From NCBI GenBank assembly GCA_003415625.1, contig PYIU01000010.1:744001-808000 (forward strand): 64,000 nucleotides of DNA, read 5' to 3'. The stretch comes from Aquanectria penicillioides. Its lineage: Eukaryota > Ascomycota > Sordariomycetes > Hypocreales > Nectriaceae. The notes under the pieces were generated by a model. That model searched no databases, was not told the DNA's origin, and saw only the letters and a program-made list of their open reading frames with translations. Below, piece after piece: positions 1-12,405 of this stretch. Position 1 is the first letter of the stretch; each line of letters opens with the position of its first letter. Made by a program: the position numbers and the translations under genes.

Positions 1-439
1 AAGAGGGTAGCGAATGGACGCGGTCCGCTTGGTGAGAAGCAGGTAGGTTTACAATACTTGAGAGCATGCTGATGCCGAGATATAGGGACGAGGAAAGAAA
101 GGTTGGGCCAAGCGTCAGGCCAATAATGTACCTGAAAATTTGTAAGAGAATTTCCGATACGCAGTTCTCTACAAAACAGGCGACTCACACGATGTATCCA
201 TTTTTTATCTGCTCGCTTATGATGTCGTTGAACCTTGGCCACGTAGCCAAGGAGTTCCAACAAGAGCTCCCAAGCATTCCTATCGCATGACGGTAGTAAT
301 TCTAGCGGAAAGAGCCGAGGACAATTTCGACAAAGAGGAGGACGCAGAAGCAGGAGAGAAAGAAGGCATTAGGTGCTAGGAGAGGTGTACACACGGGCGC
401 CCCAATGCTGTTAGCGTGGACTGCAGTGGTGGCATTCAT
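1..439 (-). pseudogene. RTA1-like (lipid-translocating exporter family) membrane protein, broken and partial
   Basis: Minus-strand coding remnant whose ATG is at 439-437 and which runs off the left edge. The reading starts MNATTAVHANS, passes through a hydrophobic helix (NAFFLSCFCVLLFVEIVLGS), then has an in-frame TAG where homologues continue. Next come pieces in different frames: HAIGMLG, then ELLLELLGYVAKVQRHHK in another frame, then NGYIV. An intron-like gap with GTGAGT and TTTCAG borders precedes YIIGLTLGPTFLSSSLYLG, the segment most typical of the RTA1 family (seven-helix fungal membrane proteins linked to lipid export and stress resistance). One frame change looks like a missing G after CTTGGG; the other looks like an extra A in an A6 run. 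The stop plus two compensating shifts suggest a pseudogene, although both shifts could be sequence errors. The family call rests on the motifs only. Confidence 0.6.
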
Positions 440-1208
440 GGTGTGAAACCAAGATTACAAACGAATGGATTGAAGTATTGAGAAAAGAATCGTGACTCTC
501 AATTCACTATCTCAAATAGACGGAGAGGGATTACTGGAACTGCGTCGTACTCACGAATAGTGCTGCTCAATCTCCGCACTCTGTTGCTTCCGCGAAACCT
601 CCGCGGCAATGACTTTGCATCATCCCCATTCAAACTCCCGCCGAATCACCGATAAAGCACCGTGATCCTTCTGGCATGTCTTTGGGATGAGCCGAAACGG
701 AGTTAAGACTGATGATGTCAAAATCATTTATGATGACCTGCGAAAGTGGCGGGAGAATTGGTGCCCGCAACATTTACAATGTAACGGGGATGACTCTGGT
801 CTGTCGTCTTTAGGAACGGACAACACAGGCTTGCAACATGTTGCTGAATGCCGTGAGGACGGCAACTTCTCACATAGACAGAGAAGGGATTGTGGAAGGA
901 CTTGGCCGGGAGCTGGCGTCACTGAGGGATGCACTTGGCACCAGTAATTGAGGCCTGGTATGAGAACTAGCTTCACATTAAAGACCAAGCCTTCAACTTC
1001 AGACTCGCGTGAAGCTCGAGAGTCACCGCCAAGATCCTCAGTACGATCGGAGATTACTAGTTTGGGGTTGAGGGGCTGTGCATAGTTGACCCGACATTGA
1101 CCCGCATGAAGAGCTGACATAAATAATGAACGCACGCTCACGATTCTACCGAGGAACTACACTGCGTCGCAGACTCGACACTATATGCAAATCTGTTTGT
1201 CGGCTTAA
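440..1208. other. Intergenic, no gene recognised
   Basis: Upstream region shared by the RTA1-like remnant (minus) and the F-box gene (plus). Open frames here are short, lack recognisable motifs and overlap on both strands. It presumably contains both promoters, but no convincing TATA element or binding-site cluster was seen. Confidence 0.5.
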
Positions 1209-4117
1209 ATGGGAGGCTGGGATGTGTATTGTGCCCTGTGTGGCGGCCCCCTTGGGAGTGTGTACTGGGAACCGCCCGAGAACGAGAATCCAGATTACGA
1301 GGAGTACAATGTGGACGTGTTGGAAGGCCCTGATGACCCGGAGCTTGATTGGCTTGGGGATGTCCGGATCATTGGGGAGAACCCAGAAAGCGATGCATTA
1401 TCTAAGTAAGTTTAATCTCATATAATGGAGTATTGCGAAGCCTGACCAGGAACCTAGAGTTTGGCTCTCAGGCCCTGTGCATGGAGGGGCGGAATATGGC
1501 AGTATGGGATACTCAGCCAGTGATCCCCCAGATCCCGTGATGCCCGACGACGGCGGTACCATATCTGTGTAAGATCTCACCTAGTCATGATCTACAATCC
1601 GCTTACTATTAAAGATATGCATGGGATGCCGATGATCCTTGGTCTGCCCCGTTTCACACCCGCTGCCGTGAACTTCTTTGTCGATATTTGGGTATCTCGG
1701 TTTCTGAACTTGACAAAGAAACGTTTTTCGAAACTCTGAAGGGTTTGGCGTATGATGACCAATCTGGAAGATGTCTCGACGTTGACTATGGTGACGCGTC
1801 CGAGGAGATGGAGCAGTACTGGCTCACACGTATGGACGCAGAGCATTTTGTATGCAACCCTGTGCAGGTAAGAGGGTTGGACGAGATGCTTGCAAACCTC
1901 CCCAAGCAAGACACACTGAAGACAACAGTAGCGACAACTCATCGGATAGACACAGATCCGTTTGCGAAGCTAAACCCAGATATTCTCGTGAACATTCTGT
2001 CCTATTTGAAAAAGATTCCCACCGTCTTCAAGGTCCGAAAAGCGTCTCCAGCCTTTAACAATCTTGAGCTGAGCAACGGCTTCTGGAGAAATCGATTACG
2101 AGACGACATGCCCTGGTTATGGGAGCTATCGCCTGCCCTTTCCTCGGACAGCAGAAACGAAACAGACTGGAGACAGGTCTATCACAAGTTCTATTGGGGA
2201 AGCAGGGCCTTTTCGAAAAAGAGGACCAAGATCTACGGCCTATGCAACAGAAAACGGATCTGGGAGCAGATGTGCCCAACTTTTGCCGAACGATACCTGG
2301 AAACGGAGGCTCGCCTGAAAGAATGGGGTGCAGCTACCCCTCTCGTTCTGAAAGGCGCATTCAAATCAGAGTCACGGCAGTTGGTTAACAAAGAGCCAAA
2401 TAGCGCTCAACAAATCAGCGATACGCTGCTGGATCGGTTTTCTGATTTGCCTCATGCATGTCCTTCGTTACTAGTGGAGTGGTCTGAAGGGCAGTTAATG
2501 GGGATCAGGGTACAGAAGTCCAGTTACCAAATGGATACTTTTGGGGAGGGCTCAAACCCCAGCCAGCCCAATACTAACGCGATTCACATCCCTGATTCTG
2601 ACTGGTTGACAGGCTTCGTCGTTACCAGCCGGGCGGTGGCAGAAGGCGACGAGACCAAGGAACGACAAGTCATCGGTCTTGATATACTATTTGCAAAACA
2701 GCTACCAGTTCAGCTCGGCTCCAGTGAAGGCGATAAGCGCCTCATATATGTGAATGAGAATCGGTTCATTGTCGCCCTAGAGACATGCGCTTCTTCCATG
2801 GGCACTCTCAACGAGATTACACTGGTAGAACAGTCCATAACGCATGCTAGTGGGTGCTTGAGAGTAGTCGACACACATAATGGAACTTTTGGCACTCACA
2901 TCATGGATTTTCTCTGGCGCAGCGAGCTGCCTCCCGCGACCCTTCGTCTGTCCAGAGAAACTGTGACTTATTATGGTCCCTATGGCGATGAAGAGCTTTG
3001 TCCAATGGAGATTCTGATGTTTGGGAGGTCGGAAGAGGAGTTGGCTGACATCACCAGCATCTCGGCTGATGTCCGGCTTGGCGGGTTCCAAGTCGACTAT
3101 GCCCATCGCATGAGTCGCACCATCGGACCTCGACTCCAAGCCATGAAGACTCTCAATATCGATGGTGCTGGTGGAGAGCGAATTGTTCAAGCCTATTCAA
3201 ATGCTCAGGGCAACTTGAATCCCTCCCTGCCGGCTTCGGTGGTCCTCATGACGAACCGAGGACGCTGTCTATCAGTAGGACAAACCGCCCTTCACGGAGC
3301 ATATCTAGATATTGGATACACTGATCGGATGATCCCGTGTGGGCTGTACGGTTATTGGCGAGGTAGTGCGCTTTCACAAGTCCTCGGGGGCATTGGTGCC
3401 GTTGGATCTGTCAACGTTGGGTACACTGAGAATCGGAGAAGGCCGGGTTTCTCACAAGATCATTATGGGTTTCTCTGGGAACCTTCAAAACCCCCGTCCA
3501 ACCTGAGGAGTATTGGGGTTGCATGGGGCGGGAGTGGTATCTTTGAGACTCTCACTCCATATGCTAAGAGTCTGGGATATGTTCCGAAAGAAACATGCAC
3601 CACAAGCTGGCTTGACTGCAGTCGTCCAATCTCTGAAGTTCGGGTAACGTTGGTCCACAGCGTCCCAGAAAGCTTTCCACAAGCACCCATCGCCGCCATT
3701 ACCTTCAAATACGCCGACGGTGAGGAGGCGTCGGTCGGTCCGACCAGGTTTCCCATGGAGCCGGCATGTGGGTGGTGTGCTCCGGACTCGAGTATCAAGG
3801 AGGAAACTGACACTGTGCCTCATTATCGACACGAGACTTGGCAAGTTAGTGGTAAGAAGCTCACTAGTCTGCGGATATGGCGTCCTCAAGTTAGGAGCTT
3901 AGCGGGCCTTCAATTGATTGCTGAGGGAGCCGAAAAGAGCCCTGTATGGGCTCAATGGGGATATGACATCACAGACACGGAAGTTTCTGAGTTGCGCTTT
4001 GTAGGATATGGTGGAAATGCTAGTGCGCTCCAGGTGTTCTTTCAGCGCAATAGGAGAAAAGACGGTCCTGATGACTACATCATTGCTGGAATTCAGGGGA
4101 TGAAGTATAAATCATAG
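1209..4117 (+). CDS. F-box domain protein with large fungal C-terminal region
   Basis: Three exons read as 1209-1405, 1458-1568 and 1615-4117, giving 936 aa. Both introns have GTAAG donors and the joins keep frame (second join gives V-YAWDADDPW). The protein opens MGGWDVYCALCGGPL, a CxxCGGP start common in this fungal family. An F-box lies near residues 217-265 (DPFAKLNPDILVNILSYL followed by the downstream W-W pattern); the rest is a long region without repeats, probably the domain listed as DUF7600 in fungal F-box proteins (name from memory). F-box proteins normally bind Skp1 through the F-box and present substrates to an SCF ubiquitin ligase; the substrate cannot be inferred. No frame break or missing F-box residue was noted. 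It stands alone, 230 bp from the convergent permease gene. Confidence 0.85.
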
Positions 4118-4347
4118 CTCTTTCATAGCCAAAATGTAGCAATTCATTTCTTAAGATGCTTAAACCATACATATATTATCGAGTCAAAACTAATTCTTAG
4201 CAATACAACACTGATCATCACTAAGCATGTGAGACTGTGACGGGGTTAAAATCACTGGAGGTCAGCCTCATCGACGTAGTTCAATCATGAAAAAGCATTA
4301 CATAATACAATAGATGAACTAGAATAAATGACAGTAATTGTCGCTTT

Positions 4348-6196
4348 CTACTCTACTGGAGCCAGTGGTCCAGTATAATTTTTGCGGCCCCAGACCCAGT
4401 ACCAGAGACCAGAGATCGAAGTAGCAGCTACGAAAACAACTGCGGCGTAATTGACAGTAGATGCCTCAACTGGGATGTAAGAAGGCATACAAAACAAGGG
4501 CATAGCCAACAATGACCAGGCTGCACGATTAGTTAGGCGTGCAAAAGATACAGGGTGAGAAGACATACCAATGGACACAATGTTGGCAAAATAGCCAAAT
4601 GAGCCCAGAGAGAATTTGGAGCTTTGCACTTGTTTCCGTCCACCTGCAACGCTAATGGCGATAGGGCAAGCATAGGAAACGGTGAGGCAAATGACGGCGA
4701 CTCCAGAGAAGGCGTTAAAGGCAGCTGCAGAGCCGAAATAAATCAATCCCAAGATGATTTGCACGACCATGCTAAGCATCATAGCATTCAGGGGAACGTT
4801 GAGCGTTTTGTTGATTTTGATGAGCCATGAGGAGCCTGGAATAGCACCATCTCGAGCAAATGCCCATGTGCATCGTGATGCGGCAGTGGTGCAGCCAATA
4901 CCACAGATAATGCCTAGAACGAGAAGAGGCACCAACAGACCAAATGCACCACCGGCAGAGCCCACTGCACTCTTGAGAATAGTAGGGACGGGTTGGCCGG
5001 ACGCAAGGCTGACAAGGTCTTCAATGTTTGGGAGCACGAACACAATCGGGACCAAGAAAAGCAAGCCAGCGAAGGTGTTTAGAACGATTGTCATCACCAT
5101 TGCCTTCGGGACCTGTGTCGATGGTTCTCGGACTTCTTCACACATACTAATCACCTGTAAGCAACTCATCTCTCACATAGACGCGGCTAATTATGTATCA
5201 TGTAATAAAAGCACCAAGTCACTCACGAAAGAATCATTCCGGTGGAGGAAGTAGCATAGGCAGCATGAAGCAACCCCACACAGTAAGACCACCCAAGGGG
5301 CCAGCCTGAGTGGGATTCAAAATGGGTAAAAACATAGTTGGCAGAGTGACGCCCGTTTTTAGCCATGGCCAGAATAGCAACCACGATTGCGATGATAGCA
5401 CCAAAGGTCCACACAATAGCAGCAGTCTTATGAAAGTAAGCATCCAGGTCATCACATAATCAAGGGGGAAAAGAAACAAGTCACCCACATCAAGTATAGG
5501 CAGCCATTTGTTACCAAAAGCAGAGACGGCATTGGACAGCAAGGTGATACCGAGGAAGATTAGGAACACCTGGTAGGGCTCTCCAGAGAGAACACCGACA
5601 CCGGGTTCCTTTTCAAACACATTGACGGAAGCTACGAGGAAGAGAGCAGTGGCAAAGCTGACTGAAAGTGTGATGGTGATGTTGCCGACTACAAAGAGCC
5701 AGCCACAAATCCAACTCGCAATACGTCGCCATCTTACCGGGGCCAACATGAAGGTTTGATAATAGACGCCTAAACATCGGTTAGCCAAGTCTCGACATTA
5801 ACCTTACTCTATGCCGTGGCAAGGTTGAAGGCAGGGATCGAGGGAAATACCTCCAGCGGTAGGATAGACACTTGTAATTTCGCCGAGTGAAGCTGCTACA
5901 CACAGGATGATGCAGGACACAGCAACCCATCCCCAGATGATATCAACAGGCCCGCCGCCGATGAGTGGGTAGTAAAGAGTAGTTGCTAGACCGTACGGAA
6001 TCGAGGCAAGGACGAAGGACATGAAGGCGACCTGGAATGTTGAACGGTTGCGGGTCAGCTCAGGCTGAGACCCAAGGTCGGGATTGATATCATGGTCTAT
6101 CGCATAGAGACTGCCTGACGTAGCATCGCTTTTGTCGACCAGCTTGTTGTCGACAATAGACTGTTGACCACTCGGGTCGGACTTTTCGGTGGCCAT
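4348..6196 (-). CDS. APC-superfamily amine/amino-acid permease (choline/GABA permease type)
   Basis: Five exons on the minus strand: 6196-5851, 5769-5489, 5426-5227, 5146-4569 and 4520-4348, totalling 525 aa with consistent frame. A hydrophilic N-terminus precedes about twelve hydrophobic helices. The motifs SIPYGLATTLYYPLIGGGP, ITSVYPTAGG, CEEVREPSTQVPKAM and TTAASRCTWAFARDGAIP match the fungal ACT subfamily of the APC superfamily (Hnm1/Uga4-like). Such proteins take up choline, GABA or other amines at the plasma membrane by proton symport; the actual substrate is not readable. The second intron uses a GTGGGT donor, and in the third the frame requires the GATTAG acceptor 8 bases after a decoy TTACAG. 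Length is normal for the family and no stop interrupts the exons. Confidence 0.85.
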
Positions 6197-8307
6197 ATTG
6201 CAGACAGAGTTGAGGATGGCTAAGCGTGTTTAATGTTGTAAGAATTTGAAGTTGGTTAAATGGTCGGTCATTGGTGTTGGAGGATTGAAGGAAAGCCCAA
6301 TTGAGTTAAGAAAAGAAAGCCGAATATTTCTTGGCCAAGGTTGGAGCATTTGCATGGAGTATTTGTATGGAGTAGGGCTCTGATGCGAACCAGGGACTAA
6401 ATGAACCGGAAGCCGTGAAGGGTTACCCGAAAAGACGGGGCGGCACTGGGCGGATCACCCGGATCATTCGTGGGCGCCATGAGGTCAGTGGAACATCTCT
6501 GATTATGACGACCTCGTCGTAAGATTTCTGCCTAACTACGGTGATCCATGGTAAGCATTGATCGCTGCCAGACTATGTTTGATCGATACGCTGGCAAGGT
6601 GAGTGCGCCCGAAAATGTGGAAACCATGTTGAGTTGGTAAATGTCGCACCTGGGATATAGGTCAATGCAAGGCGCAACGCCGGTAGCGTGGGCATTGGAA
6701 TCCCTCGGTTACAGTGCCTCAATCTCCAGTTTAAAAAGGGATGCCAGGCCCAAGATAAGAGTCCGACCATTGTTTCCGGAGCGGCAAGACGACGTCTTTC
6801 AGGCCATTTACGCCGTGTCACGGTGTGGTTTTGGGCCCAAGCTCGTCTGGCTTTGATAATTCCCTTTGAGGAAACTCATTGAGAGATGATGTAGGAGGCT
6901 TGCATTCTCTATCTGTGGGCCCAGACGCTCGGGTCACTGGGGCTTGGAACCGCAAACCCCAGTGACGTTGGTTATTGAAATGCATCAATTGGTAGTGAAC
7001 GTCAATGGTCAGATCTAGTCCTGAATAGGCATGTCAGGCCGAGTCGCCGGGGATAGCCATCGGAAAATACTCCCCCACGCCATCGGATCCGCGATCCTGG
7101 TTCCCCGGCCGTTTGCCCCGGAATGTGACCATCCACGCGGGATCCGGGAGATAGGTAAGACTGATGGAGAGACTATGGCGAAAGTTTGTAGGGGGCGTCA
7201 ATCGGTAACGTCTCATAGGTTTATATGGTGATGTTCGTGGAGGCATGTGCGGCGAAATTATCCCAACTTGGTAAACATACACGCGGGGTTGGTATATGTT
7301 CGCAAGAAGATCAGAGCGTCAATAGTGAGACTTGTGGACCTTAGGTAATAGCAAAGTCCAATTTTAGATAACTAGCATCCATGCTGATAACAAAGGGTCA
7401 AAGGATGAATGAGCTCGTGCATCTTCGTTAATCAATGTCAAAGACTCATGTTCCCATTTGCCACTTGCCTACAGGGTAAACAGCGTAACGAAGTGATTCA
7501 ACCGCGTCTTTGTTCTCAATTCAATAATCCAAAATAATTCATAAGTGAAAGGATATTCTAGAAGCTGCTTGATAAGTCTGCTATCTGGAGATTGGTCATG
7601 TTACTATGAGCGTTTGTTGTTCTCATGTAAGCAAAGGGAAAAATGAGATCTTTATATGGTTCACAATTTAGGCTCAATTCTAGCGCTTCAAACAGATGAA
7701 AATGATAATTGCAAGCATACATCGATCGTTGAAATTGTTTTCTTGGTAGAAATTTCGTCTTCCACCTAGAATTCAGTCTTGAAACATCACATTAGGAGAA
7801 CTAGACGATGTTGCTCTCTAGATTATGTGTTTAGGTAAAAGTGCCCCAGTTGCCCCTCGATCATCCGAGTTTATGGAGGATCTATGGGTCTTACACTAGA
7901 CTTTGACTCTAGTTCCCATGGCAGGAAAATTCATGCTAAATCAGGTCTATTATCAACGCTGACAACAGCGATTAGGCATGTTTTTTTCTCGAATAAGAAC
8001 AGGTCTTTTTTATCAAAAGATTGCTCAGGAACCAAAATATCCACGATGACTGTTGTATGCATCCAAAGCACTTGTAGGTATCCAATCAGTGTCTATAAAC
8101 TCGCATCATGCAGGGTAGCTTCGATCGTTGGATGATTCTGCCGTGCTTGACCGCCTTGCACGCGTTGAACCATACCCCCAGAGCCTGACGGATAATCCAT
8201 CCTCTTTATCCCTCACTTAGACACGCTCTTGGTCATTTATCACAGATAAGCTTTTGTTCTCGTCTCAAAGTTGTTGCACTCAGTTTATATGGGCTTTTGC
8301 CGACCCA
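6197..8307. other. Intergenic region of 2.1 kb, no gene recognised
   Basis: Divergent upstream region between the permease and the NLR gene. Open frames are short and show no family motif. The part from about 7300 to 8000 is more AT-rich. A perfect 10-bp inverted repeat with a 14-nt loop lies at 6933-6966 and is listed separately. The first part (6197-6500) has pyrimidine/purine runs typical of a fungal 5' region. Confidence 0.45.
6933..6966. repeat. Perfect 10-bp hairpin
   Basis: GTCACTGGGG at 6933-6942 and its exact reverse complement CCCCAGTGAC at 6957-6966 flank a 14-nt loop. It lies in the middle of a gene-free region about 740 bp upstream of the permease start. It does not have the arms of a tRNA. 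It could be a palindromic binding site, a small RNA stem or chance. Confidence 0.5.
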
Positions 8308-11300
8308 ATGAACACAAGCACCTTTAACGCGTCGATCAGTGGAGAACATTTCGTTGGTGCTGTAAATGCGTCAGGAGGCGCGACAGTGAATGTTAGCTTT
8401 GGTCAAGATGGCAGACAAAAAGGTTCGTTAAAGGCTCTAAATGTATTAAGCTATTTCTCCGAATGCCTGACTAACTATGATTAGTCCCAAATGGCCCATC
8501 TGCCACGAGCGAGGAGACCCTAAACAAGGAATACCTTCAGAACTTCCGATCGACCGACCCTCGAGATGATAAAGTTCGGATTGAGGGCTTGAAAGGCGGC
8601 CTCCTTGCAGACTCATATCGTTGGGTTTTGCGGACACCTGAGTTTATCAAATGGCGTGACGACCCCGAAAGTCGATTGCTCTGCATTACAGGCGATCCCG
8701 GCAAAGGCAAGACCATGCTTTTGTGCGGGATCATTAATGAACTAGAGCCTTCAACAAAGTTGAAGGATTCAAGAAATGAAACTCTTTTATCCTTTTTCTT
8801 CTGTCAAGCCACCAACTCAGGGCTCGATAATGCCAGGGCCGTCTTGCAAGGGTTGATATATTTGCTTGCCTCTCAAAAGCCGTCGTTGGTATCAACGATT
8901 AAGGAGAAGAGTCCGAACTTGGATCACTGGAATTCACTAGTAATTCTTTCCGACATCCTTCGCAAAATTTTAAAAAGACTAGCACCACAAAGCGTATACT
9001 TGGTTATCGACGCGCTTGACGAGTGTAGCACGGACCTGGAATGCTTACTGGATATCATCACAATGGATTCACCGGCCCATGTAAAATGGATAATATCTTG
9101 TCGGAACCACATCGACATCAAGGAGCGAATAGATCTGGCTATAAATAAAGTCCCTTTGTCTTTGGAACTCAAAGATGAATCTGTTGCGGAAGCTGTTGAT
9201 ATCTACATATCGCACAAGGTGAAGGAGCTTGCTAAACTCAAAAATTGTGATGAAAGCTTGATATCGAAGATTCAAACTCATTTATCTTCCCATTCTCATG
9301 GTACATTCCTCTGGGTAGCCCTGGTATGCCAGGACCTACGCAAATGTCGACCGAGGAATCTTGAAGCGCGCTTGAAACAGTATCCTCCTGGGCTTGATGG
9401 TCTCTACGAACGTATGATGGCCCAAATCCGGATGTCGGACAGCCGAGACGATTTGTACTGTCTTCTTGCTGTGATGTTGACCGTATACCAACCAATTACC
9501 TGCAAGGAGCTAACATGCTTGGAGAGTAGTGTTGCTGCAAGTGAAGATTATTTGCCAGAAATAATCGCCGACTGTGGCTCCTTTCTCTCTCTCAAGGATG
9601 GTACTATATACTTCATCCATCAATCAGCTAAGGACTTTTTGCTTGAAAAATGCTATAAAGAAATTTTTCCAGATGGAATAGCAGGAAAACACAAGTTGAT
9701 CGTCGAAAGATCTCTTGCAGCTATGCGAATCCTCAAGAAGGACGTCTTCGGCCTAATTCATCCAGGAATCCACTTGGAAGACGCTCTATCAATGTGCCCG
9801 ACCCCCGATCCACTCGATAGCATTCGATATTCTTGTATTTATTGGGTTGACCATCTTTGTGAGGCGGCTTCCCTGATGGATGAGAAAGCGCTATTGTGGA
9901 ATGATGCAATTGTTCACCGGTTTATGACGAAGCAGTTTCTTTTCTGGCTAGAAGCTCTTAGCCTTAGCCGCAAGCTGGCAGTTGGCGCTGTTGCTGTGAT
10001 TAACCTTGCAATGCTTTTGGTATGTACTTGATCAAAGGCAGCGCACCCGAGCTTTATTGACCGTTTTCCGCTTACAGGAACAAGTCAAACCACACGGAAG
10101 TATGAGATTATTGGCGCTTGTTCAGGATGCGCACCGCTTCATCGAATACTTCAGCCCAATCATTGAGGACTATCCTCTTCAGATATATGCCTCTGGTCTA
10201 ACTTTCAGTCCATCAGAGAGCCTAATACGACAAACCTTCCAGGAATATGGACCAGAATGGATTGAAAGAAGCCCGATCATCGAAAAGCACTGGAGCCCGT
10301 GCCTACAAGTCATTGAATTAGGTGTTGATCTGAGTGACCTGACCTTCTCGCCCTCAGGCCAGCAACTTATCGCACTTGACTCCGACCTTAGGCTACTGGT
10401 CAAGGATCAAGTCGATGGCACTGTGAGTCATATTACTCTTACAGATGCCTCCGCGCGACATGACTGGTGGTATATAGCTATGCAGAGCCTGGCCCTTTCT
10501 GTTGATGGTCAAAGAGTAGTTCGAATGACCGTGTTGGTGACTACCGAGATTATTCTACAGGTTTGGGATACCAAGAGCAACGTCGTAGATTGGACAGTGA
10601 GAATCAATACGCGACATGATGTTCTTGAAAACCCCCCTGACCTCTCATTATCTCCCGACATCCGATACCTGATTCTGAATTTCCACACGGAATTGCAGTT
10701 GTGGCATACAAAATCTAGCAATTTACAGCACAAATTCTTCCCAAACTCTCCAGGGGAATCTTTATCAGAAGTTGAATTTTCGCCAGATGGTCGACTTCTG
10801 GCAGCTCGCTCCGACAACAACATTATTGTGTGGGATGTCGAGACAGGAGCTCAGTGTTATGAGTCCACTACGTTTTGGACATCGGCAATCAAGTTCTTGC
10901 CATCCAACAACATACTTGCTATTCTCTCAAAAAGGCTCGAGCTTCGGCTCTGGAACCTTGAACAGCCACTTATCGAAGAACAGGCACCCCTAGGTATGGA
11001 TTTAATGGATCCAACCTCCTTACGCATCTCTCCTAACGGTGGTCGGATGGCATGGGCATGTAACTCGAAAATTGTGCTTTATGACATGATTACATCTAAA
11101 AGGTGGTATTCTGAGCCAGCTGCAGGATGCTCCATAAAGTCCATTATCTTTTCACCGGATGGCCAAAGGCTGGCAGCGATTATTGACAACAACACAATAT
11201 GGGTGTGGGATGTCACCGAAGCTTTGCGATATGGTCCACGAGCCAGTGATGAAGCTGACAAGATTCATTCTTTAACTGCTCCACAAAATAAAGATGTTGT

Positions 11301-12330
11301 GGTGTCCATATCTTCAGACAACACGCTGCGGCTTTGGGATACAGAGCAAGAAGTGTTACAACACCGGGTGGTACATGCCCGGTCTGCGGTAGCGCGGTTT
11401 TCACCTGAAGGTCAATGGTTAGGGCTTCTCGACGATGGTCATATCCTGCTCTGGGACCTGGCCAATATCAACCAGGCTCCATCACGATGTCCTCCCTGCC
11501 AAAAGGATGATTTCTGGTATTTGGACTTTTCCATTTCCGCAAATGGAAGGTTCGTCGCGGCATGGAGTAGCAACACCACCGTGTGTCTCTGGCACGTCAC
11601 CATTGGAGTGATACTTTGGGAAAGTGATTTCGGTGTCTTACGGTCCTTTAACCTATTCTACAAAGCGATGTCATTCTCTGCTGATTGTAGGACTCTTATG
11701 ATTGGAATCCTTGAAAGTGTTTGGTTCGTTGTCGACGTGCTGAGCGGCAACGAACACGAACGACTCAACCAATTGAGCGATGCATTGCTTATCTCACCAC
11801 CTTCATCCTGGGCTATTTCCCCAAACAGAGAATGGATAGCTCTGATGCACGATGAATACCTCTCAATATCCCAAACAAGAGGATACGGACCAAGCAGGCA
11901 ATATTTCGCGCAGCGAAGTCAGATTGAGTTCTTGAGCAACTCGACAATATCAACAACACGAGGAAGTCTAGGCTTTAAGGAGTGTGATGATTCTGACGTG
12001 GAAGCTGTCTCCGAGCCAAGGATACTGGACTGTGGACTCAAAGATGACTACTCTTGGATTACATGGGATGGCCGAAAAATTCTATTTCTACCAGCAGAGT
12101 ACCGTCCGCAATCACACAGACCACACGGATCGTCTTTATACTACTTGCCGAAAGAAGTTGACCTGCCACGAGCATACCATATGGTTGTTTGGCCTGATAA
12201 GATTATTTTGGTTTCCAAAGCGGGGCTCATTTTAACGATAAAGATCAAGAAGCTTATGAGAGAATATTTGTCGAAGGCCCCGTTCCAACCGGAGCCGGTG
12301 GTTTATCTACTCAGACCACGGCGTGGTTGA
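8308..12330 (+). CDS. NACHT-WD40 NOD-like receptor (STAND NTPase)
   Basis: Three exons: 8308-8422, 8485-10019 and 10078-12330, giving 1300 aa. Exon 1 encodes a 38-residue Gly/Asn/Val-rich segment (core EHFVGAVNASGGATVNVSFG) in the place where fungal NLRs carry an effector domain or amyloid motif. The linker (RSTDPRDDKVRIEGLKGGLL) leads into a NACHT module: Walker A GDPGKGKT near residue 107 and Walker B VYLVIDALDEC near 208, then the helical arm with LYERMMAQIR and FIHQSAKDFLLE. From about residue 630 to the end there are degenerate WD-type repeats (for example FSPDGRLLAARSDNNIIVWD and ISSDNTLRLWDTEQ), probably one or two beta-propellers. These receptors oligomerise on sensing a ligand through the repeats and trigger cell death or other responses. 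No effector partner gene is visible next to it. The ATG at 8308 is preferred to non-ATG extensions. Confidence 0.88.
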
Positions 12331-12405
12331 AACCAAGATCGGCAAAACACCAGGTTGAAAGGTACTATTCGAAAGAAGGATCATAATTAATAATATCGTC
12401 TAATC

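Noticed and set aside
66..290. Plus-strand 74-codon open frame
   Set aside because: It is antisense to the RTA1-like remnant and has no motif.
8254..8307. N-terminal extension of the NLR upstream of 8308
   Set aside because: It would begin at TTG; the first ATG in frame is 8308 and directly precedes the conserved glycine-rich segment.
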